Source: a bacterium (GTDB lineage Bacteria > Vulcanimicrobiota > Vulcanimicrobiia > Vulcanimicrobiales > Vulcanimicrobiaceae). Taken from it: a DNA stretch of 56,221 nucleotides. The translations under genes were made by a program, and so were the position numbers. The notes under the pieces are model-generated. The model was not told the DNA's origin. It ran no database searches and worked only from the letters and a program-made list of their open reading frames with translations. Of the stretch, positions 24,040-33,266 are shown piece after piece. Position 1 is the stretch's first letter; each line of letters starts with the position of its first letter. The stretch covers positions 1 to 56,221 of the forward strand of contig JAJYCL010000020.1 of NCBI GenBank assembly GCA_021778415.1. The letters run 5' to 3'.

Positions 24040-25053
24040 ATGCCAGTGACGGTCGATCTGATCGAGGCTCCGCTTATGGATAGCTTTCGTCGATCGATCA
24101 CCTATCTTCGCATTTCCGTCACCGATAAGTGCAATCTTCGTTGCGTCTATTGCATGCCGGAAGCCGGCTTAACGTGGTTGCATCGCGATGAGCTCCTCAC
24201 GTATGAGGAAATCGCGCGCATCGTTGAGGCCGGTGCCCGCATGGGAATTCGGAGCGTGCGTATTACCGGAGGCGAACCATTAGTGAGACGCGATTTGTCG
24301 CGCCTCGTTGCATTGCTCGCTGCGATACCGGGTATCGATGATATCGCGCTTTCCACGAACGGATTGCTGTTGGCCGCGCAAGCAGCGGAGCTGAAAGCAT
24401 CCGGGCTGCGTCGGGTCAATATTTCCCTTGACACCTTGCGGTCGGATCGCTTTGAGGCTATCGCACGTCGCCCGGGGCTCGATGCCGTGCTCGCCGGGAT
24501 CGATGCCGCCATCGAAGCGGATCTTGCGCCGGTGAAAATCAATTGCGTCGTGATGCGCGGTCGCAATGATGATGAGATCGGCGATTTTGCGCAACTCACG
24601 CGCACCAAAGATCTGTATGTTCGTTTTATCGAGATGATGCCGGTCCACGAAAATGTCGAGCAGCAAGCCGCCGAATATCTTTCTGCCGACGACATTCTTG
24701 CGCGCGTTCGCCTACATGGTGCCGTTGTTCCGGTGACGCCGTCGCACGGTAACGGGCCGGCTCGGTATGTCGGTTTCGAGGGCGCGCGAGGAGCCGTAGG
24801 GGTGATCTCTCCGCTTTCGCACGACTACTGCGAACGCTGTAATCGTGTCCGCCTGAGCGCCGACGGACGCCTCAAATTATGTCTCTTCGGCGATCAGCAC
24901 GTCGATCTGCGGACGCCCTTGCGCAATGGCGCCAGTCTCGAACAGCTCGGTACTATTTTACACGATGCTATGTTCATCAAGCCCGAACGGCATCATCTCC
25001 GACTCGGCGAGACGTCATCGCGGATGCGCGCATTTTCGGAAATCGGCGGGTAA
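24040..25053 (+). CDS. moaA: GTP 3',8-cyclase MoaA (radical SAM)
   Basis: First step of molybdopterin synthesis: with MoaC it turns GTP into cyclic pyranopterin monophosphate. Radical-SAM motif CNLRCVYC (Cys31, 35, 38), SAM-binding ITGGEPLVR, and the second 4Fe-4S motif with CERCNRVRLS and KLCLF. The C terminus ends EIGG, the conserved Gly-Gly needed for activity. The ATG at 24040 gives 337 residues; the ATG at 24076 (MDSFRRSITYLR) is the more usual start of the family and equally possible. moaC is not in the window. Confidence 0.95.
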   Translation: MPVTVDLIEAPLMDSFRRSITYLRISVTDKCNLRCVYCMPEAGLTWLHRDELLTYEEIARIVEAGARMGIRSVRITGGEPLVRRDLSRLVALLAAIPGIDDIALSTNGLLLAAQAAELKASGLRRVNISLDTLRSDRFEAIARRPGLDAVLAGIDAAIEADLAPVKINCVVMRGRNDDEIGDFAQLTRTKDLYVRFIEMMPVHENVEQQAAEYLSADDILARVRLHGAVVPVTPSHGNGPARYVGFEGARGAVGVISPLSHDYCERCNRVRLSADGRLKLCLFGDQHVDLRTPLRNGASLEQLGTILHDAMFIKPERHHLRLGETSSRMRAFSEIGG

Positions 25054-25057
25054 TCGC

Positions 25058-25549
25058 TTACGCGATTGATTTTCGGAAGAAGGCGAGCATTTTTGTCGGC
25101 TCCGGCATAATCCGAAATTCCGTAAAGCCCCACTGGCGCGCTTGTTGAATCGCACGCGCGTTGTTTAACGGAAGCGCAAACGTCAGCGTTTTGATATTCC
25201 GTTTCACCGCAAGCTTTTGCGCTTCGCTCACTAATTCGCTGCCGACTTCGGTGAGCGTGCCTTCGCGCATCCGTAGGCCTTCGAGCATGGCAATATCGAT
25301 GCCGTTCGCTGCTTCCGGATCGCGGTAGCCGATCGGAAATGCGTAGACGAGTTGTAAGATTGCTAACAATCCCGTGGAGTCTTCCGCAACTAAAATAACG
25401 CGTCTGCCGGCGCGCTGTTCGGATAACCATTTAACGATGCGTTGCGTCCACGTTTCGTTGTGTGGCTCGGAGCCTGTGAGAACCCCATCTTTTTGCAATC
25501 GCTCGATGTCGCTCGCTTGAGCGAGACGAAGAAAGATCTTGGATGCCAC
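25058..25549 (-). CDS. GNAT-type N-acetyltransferase
   Basis: A 163-residue protein resembling the GNAT fold: FLRLAQASDIERL for strand 1, VILVAEDSTGLLAILQLVYAF for the central strands, then SELVSEAQKLAVKRNIKTLTFALPLNNARAIQQARQWGFTEF for the C-terminal helix, strand and aromatic end. The acetyl-CoA loop (R/Q-x-x-G-x-G/A) is not canonical (REGTLTEVGSEL), so the cofactor site may be altered. It ends five bases from the convergent moaA stop. The substrate is unknown. Confidence 0.7.
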   Translation of the reverse strand: MASKIFLRLAQASDIERLQKDGVLTGSEPHNETWTQRIVKWLSEQRAGRRVILVAEDSTGLLAILQLVYAFPIGYRDPEAANGIDIAMLEGLRMREGTLTEVGSELVSEAQKLAVKRNIKTLTFALPLNNARAIQQARQWGFTEFRIMPEPTKMLAFFRKSIA

Positions 25550-25608
25550 CGTGGCCCTGATGATGCGACGGTGGGGAGAGGCCTCCCTTGTGCGGAACCT
25601 GAGTCGGC

Positions 25609-25923
25609 GTGCGTGTCAGCGGATTACTCATCATCGGTCTCGCCCTTGGGTTGGTCGCTTGTTCCGGGCGAGCCCATCCGCACCATACGCCGACGGCATC
25701 CGTCGGCGAACGTCTCTTTGCCGCACATTGTTCGGCCTGTCACGGCGTGGGCGGAACCGGCACGCGCATCGGCCCGTCGTTGATTCATGTGCGTGACCGT
25801 CTGCATACCGCGGGTCTCAAAGCGATCATCCTCGATCCGACACCGCCGATGCCTCGCCTCGTCCCAGGGCGTCTTTCTCGCCGCGACGTCGTCGATATCG
25901 TCGCCTACCTGCAAACCCTCTAG
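25609..25923 (+). CDS. Small lipoprotein cytochrome c
   Basis: A single-haem class I cytochrome c of 104 residues. The signal sequence ends in a lipobox (LGLVAC, Cys18), so it is probably tethered to a membrane. Haem motif CSACH (Cys41, Cys44, His45) and a likely axial Met81 in TPPMPRL. The C-terminal helix RRDVVDIVAYLQTL is typical. The GTG start at 25609 is the only one placing the signal peptide correctly. It may carry electrons to a terminal oxidase encoded elsewhere. The photolyase gene follows without a gap. Confidence 0.85.
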   Translation: MRVSGLLIIGLALGLVACSGRAHPHHTPTASVGERLFAAHCSACHGVGGTGTRIGPSLIHVRDRLHTAGLKAIILDPTPPMPRLVPGRLSRRDVVDIVAYLQTL

Positions 25924-27318
25924 ATGCCCGCCGTCCTTTTTCGCTACACCAACGATCTCCGTATCGACGCCCATCGTGGTCTCCAAGCGGCTGCGGCCTT
26001 GGGTCCGGTCTTACCGGTTTTCATCATCGACCGTGCCATGGAAGCGACGTTCGCTCGGAGCCCGCGCCGCGCGGCATTTGTTCTTCGCGCCGTCGATGCG
26101 CTCAGCGGCGATTTCCGGCGCATCGGGCAGAGCCTCATCATCCGGCGGGGCCCCGCCGGAGCCTCGTTACGACGGTTGGCCCGCGCCGTCGATGCGCAGA
26201 CGGTCGTTTGGACGGCGCGCTACGATCCGGCCTCCCAACATGCCGATGCGCGATTGCAAGCGGAGTTAGAAGAAGCGGGGCTTCGCGTTTGTAGTATTCA
26301 CGATAGCCCGGTGGTCGCGCCCGAGGCGTTACCGGGGCCGGCAGGCGGCGGTTTCCGATCCTTCGCCGCGTATGTCCCGGCGTGGATGCAGGCCGAGGTC
26401 GACGAATCGCCGACCGCTGACCGCTGGCTTGCCTGCGATCTTCATGCGGAACCGCGCCCTCAAGATTGGGACGCGACCGAGCCGGCTCTTTCCGTGCCCG
26501 ATGTCGAGCATCCCGATGCGGCCGTCGATGCCTTTCTCGGCGGACCGATTCTGCAATACTCGGCGCGAAGCAAGACTCCGGCGGTCGCCGGAACGTCACA
26601 CCTTGGCCCGCTTCTGAGTATCGGTCGTATCGCCGCACACGACGTTGCCGCTCGTGTTCGGGCCCGGATGCGCGATCCGCTGTTGCTCGCCGAAGAGCGC
26701 GCGTCGTTAGCGGAGTTTTTGCGGTCGCTCGCACGCCGTGATTTTTTCTCCCAACTTGCTTGGTTCTCGCCGCTGATCGGAGATGAAGCCTATCAGGAGA
26801 AGATGCGCGATTTTCCGTTTGCGACAACGCACCCGCATCTCGATGCGTGGCGCACGGGAATGACCGGCTTTCCGCTTGTCGATGCAGGCATGCGACAACT
26901 TCGCGCAACCGGATGGATGCATCCGTTTGTGCGTCGCGTCGTTGCGTCGTTTGTATGTTTCGATCTCGGTGTGGATTGGCGCATCGGTCGTGACGAATTC
27001 GCCCGCTACGCGTTCGATGACGAACCGGTGTCGGCAACGGGAAATTGGCAGTGGGCGGCCGGGGTTGGAGCCGATTTGGCGCAGTTTCCGCGGATTTTTA
27101 ATCCCACGAAACAGCGCGCGCGTTACGATCCCGATGGGCAGTACGTTCGCAGGTGGATTCCCGAATTAGCCACCGAGTTGCTTGCGTCGCATGAAAGCGA
27201 ACAACTCGGCTTGCCGTTGTTCGGCGAGCAGACCTATCCAGCACCGATTCATTCGCACGAGCGCGCGGCGCAGGCGTTTTTAGCCCGGTACCGCGCGCAT
27301 CGCGCTGCGAAAGGTTAG
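25924..27318 (+). CDS. phr: DNA photolyase / cryptochrome family protein
   Basis: A light-driven DNA-repair flavoprotein by family. The N-terminal photolyase domain (about 1-130) begins AVLFRYTNDLRIDAHRGL. The C-terminal FAD domain (about 200-460) contains FLRSLARRDFFSQLAWFSP, GMTGFPLVDAGMRQLRATGWMHPFVRRVVASF and GNWQWAAGVGADLAQFPRIFNPTKQ, which surround the flavin and DNA-lesion pocket. At 464 residues it has the normal length of a class I CPD photolyase; the antenna chromophore cannot be told. It starts at the base after the cytochrome stop. Confidence 0.92.
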   Translation: MPAVLFRYTNDLRIDAHRGLQAAAALGPVLPVFIIDRAMEATFARSPRRAAFVLRAVDALSGDFRRIGQSLIIRRGPAGASLRRLARAVDAQTVVWTARYDPASQHADARLQAELEEAGLRVCSIHDSPVVAPEALPGPAGGGFRSFAAYVPAWMQAEVDESPTADRWLACDLHAEPRPQDWDATEPALSVPDVEHPDAAVDAFLGGPILQYSARSKTPAVAGTSHLGPLLSIGRIAAHDVAARVRARMRDPLLLAEERASLAEFLRSLARRDFFSQLAWFSPLIGDEAYQEKMRDFPFATTHPHLDAWRTGMTGFPLVDAGMRQLRATGWMHPFVRRVVASFVCFDLGVDWRIGRDEFARYAFDDEPVSATGNWQWAAGVGADLAQFPRIFNPTKQRARYDPDGQYVRRWIPELATELLASHESEQLGLPLFGEQTYPAPIHSHERAAQAFLARYRAHRAAKG

Positions 27319-27902
27319 TGCGCGACGAGTCGTTCTTCGATCCAGTCGCCGATGATCGGGACATTCAAATCTTCGCCTTGCCAGACTTTGATCCCGAAGT
27401 AGACCGATGCGACGATGAACACCGGGATCAAGAATGGGAGCAAAATCGCCGCCGAAATACCGAGGACCGGGATTTGGGCCAGCACCGATAACGCGCCCCA
27501 GAGTCCCGCGAACCCGACGTTGAACCCGAGCGCTTGAAAGGTCTGCTTACGCAGCGCCGGGGATTTGCGTCGGTCCAAGAGCGAGAGCAAGGCCAGCGCA
27601 AAAAGTGGGTAGCCGAGTGCCACTAGGGCCTTGGATTCCACCGAGTCTTGGGTCGCCAGCACGGTCGCTCGCGGCGCCACGAAAGGCGGCGGCTGCGGTG
27701 GCGGCGCCGCGTTCCACGGGCCCGATGCCGGGCCGACATCTCCGCCGAGGCGTTCGCGGCTCGACGCAGCTGCGTCGATTTTTGCGGCTAATCGGCAGGA
27801 CGGACAAGCACCGCGATCATCGCGGCAGGTCGCGCACAGCGGTTTTTTGCAGTCGGTACAGGCGCTGACCGAGGGCACGCGAGCGTGAAAGAAACAATCC
27901 AT
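27315..27902 (-). CDS. Zinc-finger membrane protein, DUF4870-like
   Basis: From the ATG at 27902 (AGGAGG nine bases upstream) the first 40 residues are a B-box-like zinc finger: CFFH, CTDCKKPLCATC and CPSC. A Pro-rich linker follows, then about 105 residues with three hydrophobic segments (ALVALGYPLFALALLSLL, FAGLWGALSVLAQIPVLG, IPVFIVASVYFGIKVW), resembling DUF4870. Proteins of this type are common and uncharacterised. It overlaps the photolyase end by 4 bp and diverges from the ABC exporter over 78 bp. Confidence 0.7.
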   Translation of the reverse strand: MDCFFHARVPSVSACTDCKKPLCATCRDDRGACPSCRLAAKIDAAASSRERLGGDVGPASGPWNAAPPPQPPPFVAPRATVLATQDSVESKALVALGYPLFALALLSLLDRRKSPALRKQTFQALGFNVGFAGLWGALSVLAQIPVLGISAAILLPFLIPVFIVASVYFGIKVWQGEDLNVPIIGDWIEERLVAH

Positions 27903-27980
27903 GAATGACAACCTCCTGACCCTGCTACTGCGCAGGCTCCAAGAGGTTTCGCTCGGCTCCGGCGGCAAGCACGGGCGCCG

Positions 27981-29735
27981 ATGACAAACCGCGAAACCTT
28001 GCTTCGACTGGCTCGAGAATCCCGTCGCTATCTTCCAACGCTTGGGCTAGCCACGGGTTTGGGCGTCGTCGCCGGTTTAGCCACGCTGGCACCCCCGTTT
28101 GCCTTTAACGTTATCTTCAGCAGCGTGCTCGTCAAGCCGTACGACATGCACGCCCTGTATCTCGCACTGGGGATCACGTTTTTTGCGCTCCTTCTGGGCG
28201 GCGCCGCGACCTACGGGCAAACCTATCTCACGGCCTGGTCGGGCCAACAATTCATCAAACGGCTTCGCATTCGGATTTTCGAACGCTTACTGCGCGTTCC
28301 GATTGCAACATTCGATCGTTGGCGCCCGGGAGAACTCGTTGCGCGTCTGAACGCCGATTTGCAGTTGATGAGCGATGCGGTGTCTATCTCGTTTCCGCAA
28401 CTCGTTGTTGCAACGGTGACATTTATTTCGTCGCTCGCGGCGATGATTTATTTGGATTGGTTGCTCACGCTTTCGCTTGCAATCACCGCGCCGTTAGTGA
28501 CGCTCGTCGTCAATCGGTTGCAAAAACACATTTCGGCAAGCACGATGCGGATGCAAGAAACCGTCGCCGATACCACGTCGTATTTAGTCGAGAAACTTTC
28601 CGGGCAGCGCGTCGTTAAGGCCTTTGGACGCGAAGTGTTCGAGACGCAACGCTTTACCGAACACGTCGAATCGTTCTTCGGCGCATCGATGAAGTTGGTG
28701 CAGTTCACGCAGACGCAACCGTTAGTCGTCTCGACGATCGTCACCGGCGGAATCGTGTTGATTCTCTGGCTCTCCGTTCACGAAGTCATCGTCGGACATC
28801 TCAACCTCGGCAAAGTGATGGCCTATTACGGCTTGTTGGTGAATCTGATCAATCCGATGAATCGGTTTGCAACGTTCGTCGGCGATTTAAGTAAGGCGAT
28901 CGTCGGTGCATCGCGGGTCTACGAACTCGTCGATCAGGCGGCCGAAGAAACGCCGGCCACGGCGGCAAGCCTGTCGCAACTGCGCGGTGATCTTGCCTTC
29001 GAGCACGTTTCGTTTTGGTACGATCCCTCGGGCGCGCCGGCGCTGCGCGATGTCACAATCGAGCTGCCCTCCGGGACGATTGCCGCCGTCGTCGGCCCGT
29101 CGGGCGCGGGCAAATCGACGCTGGTCAACATGGTCTCCCGCTTCTATATCCCGCAAGAGGGCCGCATCACGCTCGACGGCGTCGATATTGCCTCCTACGC
29201 CCTCGCCTCGCTGCGGGAACGCATCGCCATCGTGCCGCAGGACGTTCAGCTCTTCCGAGGTTCGATTCGCGAGAACATTCGTTACGGTCGCCTCGATGCC
29301 AGCGATGAAGAAGTGGAAGCAGCGGCTCGAGAGGGCAACGCCGATGAATTCGTTCGCGCCCTGCCCAACGGCTATGAGACGGAGGTCGGCGAACGCGGTT
29401 TCCGCCTTTCCGGCGGCGAGCGCCAGCGCATCGCTATTGCGCGAGCAATCCTCCGGGATCCGCGCATCCTCATCCTAGATGAAGCCACCAGCGCACTCGA
29501 TAGTCGCTCCGAGGCGCTCATCGAAGAGGCCTTGGACCGCATCCTCCCCGGGCGCACCACGCTGATTATCGCGCATCGCCTCAGTACGATTCGCCGCGCT
29601 ACCATCATTCTGTATGTGGAAGACGGCCGCATCGCCGAGGCCGGCACCCATGCGGAGCTTTTAGCGCTGGGCGGAGGCTATGCTCGCCTGCACGCCGCTC
29701 AGTTCGCTTTTGGCGCGACGGCGCCTCAAGCGTAA
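27981..29735 (+). CDS. ABC exporter, fused membrane and ATPase domains (MsbA/multidrug type)
   Basis: A half-transporter that works as a homodimer to flip lipids or drugs across the inner membrane. Six membrane helices lie in residues about 15-320. The ATPase domain has Walker A GPSGAGKSTL, signature LSGGERQRIAIARA, Walker B ILILDEATSALD and the switch His in IIAHRLSTI. The 584-residue size fits MsbA-type exporters, but lipid A transport cannot be claimed without context. Its TAA stop forms the first bases of the sigma-28-like site that precedes flgB. Confidence 0.92.
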   Translation: MTNRETLLRLARESRRYLPTLGLATGLGVVAGLATLAPPFAFNVIFSSVLVKPYDMHALYLALGITFFALLLGGAATYGQTYLTAWSGQQFIKRLRIRIFERLLRVPIATFDRWRPGELVARLNADLQLMSDAVSISFPQLVVATVTFISSLAAMIYLDWLLTLSLAITAPLVTLVVNRLQKHISASTMRMQETVADTTSYLVEKLSGQRVVKAFGREVFETQRFTEHVESFFGASMKLVQFTQTQPLVVSTIVTGGIVLILWLSVHEVIVGHLNLGKVMAYYGLLVNLINPMNRFATFVGDLSKAIVGASRVYELVDQAAEETPATAASLSQLRGDLAFEHVSFWYDPSGAPALRDVTIELPSGTIAAVVGPSGAGKSTLVNMVSRFYIPQEGRITLDGVDIASYALASLRERIAIVPQDVQLFRGSIRENIRYGRLDASDEEVEAAAREGNADEFVRALPNGYETEVGERGFRLSGGERQRIAIARAILRDPRILILDEATSALDSRSEALIEEALDRILPGRTTLIIAHRLSTIRRATIILYVEDGRIAEAGTHAELLALGGGYARLHAAQFAFGATAPQA

Positions 29736-29760
29736 ACTTCGCGGCACGACGAGCCGATAG
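29733..29760 (+). promoter_or_regulatory. Sigma-28-type promoter-like site before flgB
   Basis: TAAA (29733-29736), 16 bp, GCCGATAG (29753-29760). The TAAA shares the exporter's stop codon. The -10 ends only 8 bp before the flgB ATG, so transcripts from here would be nearly leaderless; this is the weakest of the four sites as a promoter for its gene. Confidence 0.55.
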
Positions 29761-29768
29761 GAAAAGTA

Positions 29769-30209
29769 ATGGCAGATATTCCCGGCCTCTCGTTCGGTAC
29801 ACCGGTCGACGTACTCCGTCACGCGATCAGCGGTGCCGATCTAGAGAATACGCAAATTGCGAACAACATCGCGAATGTGAACACGCCGAATTTCCGGCGC
29901 TCGGATGTTTCGTTTCGCGAGGCACTCGCGGAATCGCTCGGTACGCCGCCCGATCCGAATGTGTTGCCGATGAAGGTCGATGCGTCGCGCCAGTTTGCCA
30001 TCGGTGATGGCATGGCGCCGATTCCCTATACGCAGCCATCGGCGAAGGTCGATGAATCGACCCAGATGAAGGTCGATAAGAGCAACGTCGATATCGATCA
30101 GGAAATGGCTAAGCTCTCGGCCAACTCGGGCTATTCGCAAGATATGTCGGAGATGCTGTCGATGCAATTTACGCGCTATCGCGAAGCGATTACGGAGCAG
30201 CCGCACTAA
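29769..30209 (+). CDS. flgB: Flagellar proximal rod protein FlgB
   Basis: Rod subunit of the flagellar basal body, secreted by the flagellar export machine. The N-terminal rod/hook signature is LENTQIANNIANVNTPNFRRSDVSF. The C-terminal helix (SEMLSMQFTRYREAI) pairs with it in the axial assembly. 146 residues, normal. First gene of the flagellar run; the stop codon region overlaps the flgC ATG by one base, so the two are coupled. Confidence 0.93.
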   Translation: MADIPGLSFGTPVDVLRHAISGADLENTQIANNIANVNTPNFRRSDVSFREALAESLGTPPDPNVLPMKVDASRQFAIGDGMAPIPYTQPSAKVDESTQMKVDKSNVDIDQEMAKLSANSGYSQDMSEMLSMQFTRYREAITEQPH

Positions 30210-30667
30210 TGGGTTTTTATGATTCCATCGAGATCAGCGCCTCCGGCCTTTCGGCTCAGCGCCTCGCAATGGACGTGATCGCGAATAATATCGCCAATGC
30301 CAATACGACGCGCACGCCGCAGGGCGGCGCCTTTAAGCGTCAACTCGTCGTCTTCGCCCAGAAGCAGGGCGCGCCGACGGCGCCCGGTTCCGATCCGTTC
30401 AATCCGTTTACCGCCTCAAACCCCGTCGCCACAACCGACGGCGTTCAGGCCCTTGGGATCGTTCAGGATCAATCCCCGGATCGGCTCTCGTATGATCCGA
30501 CGAATCCGGAGGCCGATGCTCGGGGCTATGTGCACTACCCGAATGTCTCCGTTGTTAAGGAGATGGTCGATATGATGGCGGCCTCTCGCGCCTACGAGGC
30601 GAATGTTACGGCCATTCAAGAATCCCGCGCCATGGATGACGCCACCATGAAAGTGCTACAAAGCTAA
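30209..30667 (+). CDS. flgC: Flagellar proximal rod protein FlgC
   Basis: Rod subunit that stacks with FlgB and FlgF. N-terminal signature IEISASGLSAQRLAMDVIANNIANANTTRTP; C-terminal YPNVSVVKEMVDMMAASRAYEANVTAI, the characteristic FlgC ending. 152 residues. It is packed between flgB and fliE with 1 bp of overlap and 3 bp of gap, as in most bacteria. Confidence 0.95.
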   Translation: MGFYDSIEISASGLSAQRLAMDVIANNIANANTTRTPQGGAFKRQLVVFAQKQGAPTAPGSDPFNPFTASNPVATTDGVQALGIVQDQSPDRLSYDPTNPEADARGYVHYPNVSVVKEMVDMMAASRAYEANVTAIQESRAMDDATMKVLQS

Positions 30668-30670
30668 GCA

Positions 30671-31006
30671 ATGGATCTTCCAAATTACGATGTCATGAGC
30701 CGCGTCGCATCGGGCACCTTCGTGCCTGATCTCGCAACGCCCGCTGCGCCGAAATCGGAGCCGATTCCGACCGGCGATGCCGCGGGAACGTCGTTCAAGG
30801 ATACCGTCAAGCAAATTCTCGGTGACGTCAATTCCAAGCTCAATACGGCCGATCAAGGTGTCGTCGATCTTGCCACGGGCAAGACGAACAATACGCAGAA
30901 GGTCGTCACCTCGGTAGAAGAAGCCAACCTCGCGATGTCATTCACCATCGCCGTGCGCAACAAGCTCTTAGAGGCCTACACCGAAATCAACCGCATGCAG
31001 GTCTAA
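30671..31006 (+). CDS. fliE: Flagellar hook-basal body adaptor FliE
   Basis: Joins the MS ring to the rod and is the first rod component exported. The 111-residue protein ends VEEANLAMSFTIAVRNKLLEAYTEINRMQV, the conserved FliE C terminus that packs on the ring. The N-terminal half is poorly conserved, as usual. The next six hundred bases are a repeat array, so the usual following genes (fliF, fliG) are not here. Confidence 0.92.
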   Translation: MDLPNYDVMSRVASGTFVPDLATPAAPKSEPIPTGDAAGTSFKDTVKQILGDVNSKLNTADQGVVDLATGKTNNTQKVVTSVEEANLAMSFTIAVRNKLLEAYTEINRMQV

Positions 31007-31012
31007 CCCCCC

Positions 31013-31468
31013 GTCACCCTGAGGAGCGCACGCCCCCTGTCACCCTGAGGAGCGCACGCAGTGCGCGTCTCGAAGGGCCCCAAAAGGTTGCACGCTCCGC
31101 GTGCTCCGTTCTGATGATGCTTCGAGACGCGATGCTTCGCATCGCTCCTCAGCATGACAGTAGGCCCCGTCACCCTGAGGAGCACGCGAAGCGTGCGTCT
31201 CGAAGGGCCACAAAGGTTGCACGCTCCGCGTGCTCCGTTCTGATGATGCTTCGAGACGCGATGCTCCGCATCGCTCCTCAGCATGACAGATACGATCCTG
31301 TCACCCTGAGGAGCGCACGCAGTGCGCGTCTCGAAGGGCTGCTGCTCGGGACACGATCCTGTCACCCTGAGGAGCGATGCGCAGCATCGCGTCTCGAAGG
31401 GCGCGATGCTTCGCATCGCTCCTCATGCTTCGAGACGCGATGCTTCGCATCGCTCCTCAGCATGACGG
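31013..31468. repeat. Array of palindromic elements, locus 2
   Basis: Same family as at 17.1-17.6 kb, lying between fliE and the flgF promoter. Composite elements with inverted ends occupy 31039-31160 and 31169-31289. Additional single units and fragments fill 31013-31038 and 31290-31468. The hairpin core varies between units (CGCAGTGCG, CACGCGAAGCGTG, GATGCGCAGCATC, GATGCTTCGCATC) yet stays self-complementary. It divides the flagellar genes into two transcripts. Confidence 0.9.
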
Positions 31469-31513
31469 GACGCGGAGCTTTCGCGGTCCTGGCGCGGGCG
31501 GGGTGGCGAGGAC

Positions 31514-31540
31514 TAAATTTGGGGGGTGGGAGGCCGATAC
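31514..31540 (+). promoter_or_regulatory. Sigma-28-type promoter before flgF
   Basis: TAAA (31514-31517), 15 bp, GCCGATAC (31533-31540): the closest fit of the four to the sigma-28 consensus spacing. It lies in the unique DNA right after the repeat array, about 110 bp before the flgF start, and would restart transcription downstream of the array. Confidence 0.7.
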
Positions 31541-31651
31541 TCTATCTAGGCGGCTGGACTTCCTTCGCACGAGGTGGGGGCCGCCGCGAAGCCTGACCGA
31601 TTGATGGCTTCGCAAGAAAACACCACTGACTTCGTGCGGGGGGGTTTTACT

Positions 31652-32449
31652 TTGGTACGTGGCCTGTATACGGCTGCAAGCGGAGCGCTGGCAGCACAAA
31701 CGATGGCCGACACGGTTGCGAATAATCTCGCAAACGTAACGTCGAGCGGATTTAAAGAGACGTTGTTGCAGATTCAATCTGCGCCATCGTTAAATATCTA
31801 CCGTATTCAAACGGATCCGGGTCGAGTGCCGGACAAGGCGCTTGCCGGTGTTCCTGTTGCGCAATATGTGGGTGCCCTTGGAACCGGTGCGCAAATTTAC
31901 GATACGCCCGTCGATTACAAGCAAGGCACGCTCGAGCAAACCGGTAATTCCCTCGATCTCGCACTCGTTGGCGCGAATGGATTTTTCTCGGTGCAAACGC
32001 CGCAGGGCGTACGCTACACGCGCGACGGACAATTTTCACTCGATAACAACGGCAATCTCGTGACGCAAGACGGCAATCTTGTGACGGGAACTAACGGTGG
32101 CCCGATCACGATTCCGGCCGGTCCGTTCTCCGTTGGAACCGACGGTACGGTTTCGCAAAACGGCGTGCAAGTCGGCCAAATCAATCTCACGCAGTTCTCC
32201 AATCTCGTTGCGTTGCGTAAGCAAGGCGATAATCTTTTTGTCGATACCGGTGCGGCTCAACCGCAACCGGCGACGGGTGTTTCCGTGCAACAGGGATTTC
32301 TTGAAAAAAGCAGCGGGAACGTCATCCGATCGATGGTCGATCTCATCGTCGCCGAACGCTGGTTCGATGCGAATTCCAAATCAATTAAAGCTGAAGACTC
32401 TGCAACCGGCCTGTCGATCGCAAAACTCGGCCGTTCGACACCACAGTAA
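31652..32449 (+). CDS. flgF: Flagellar rod protein FlgF (FlgG-like)
   Basis: Rod protein with the N-terminal signature VRGLYTAASGALAAQTMADTVANNLANVTSSGFK and the C-terminal QQGFLEKSSGNVIRSMVDLIVAERWFDANSKSIK. The TTG at 31652 (a G-rich stretch upstream, product MVRGLYTA) matches the family start better than the upstream in-frame codons at 31574 or 31604. It is shorter than or equal to FlgG and precedes it, so FlgF is the better name, but the two are paralogous. Confidence 0.88.
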   Translation: MVRGLYTAASGALAAQTMADTVANNLANVTSSGFKETLLQIQSAPSLNIYRIQTDPGRVPDKALAGVPVAQYVGALGTGAQIYDTPVDYKQGTLEQTGNSLDLALVGANGFFSVQTPQGVRYTRDGQFSLDNNGNLVTQDGNLVTGTNGGPITIPAGPFSVGTDGTVSQNGVQVGQINLTQFSNLVALRKQGDNLFVDTGAAQPQPATGVSVQQGFLEKSSGNVIRSMVDLIVAERWFDANSKSIKAEDSATGLSIAKLGRSTPQ

Positions 32450-32467
32450 AGGAATAAGGCACACAGT

Positions 32468-33262
<795 letters not shown>

Positions 33263-33266
33263 AATC

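Noticed and set aside
31114-31596. Open frames of 60-160 codons across the repeat arrays (also 17301-17558 and 31003-31416)
   Set aside because: Their peptides are direct translations of the repeat units (HPEER, SARSARLEG and similar) with no start signal; they only reflect the GC-rich palindromes.
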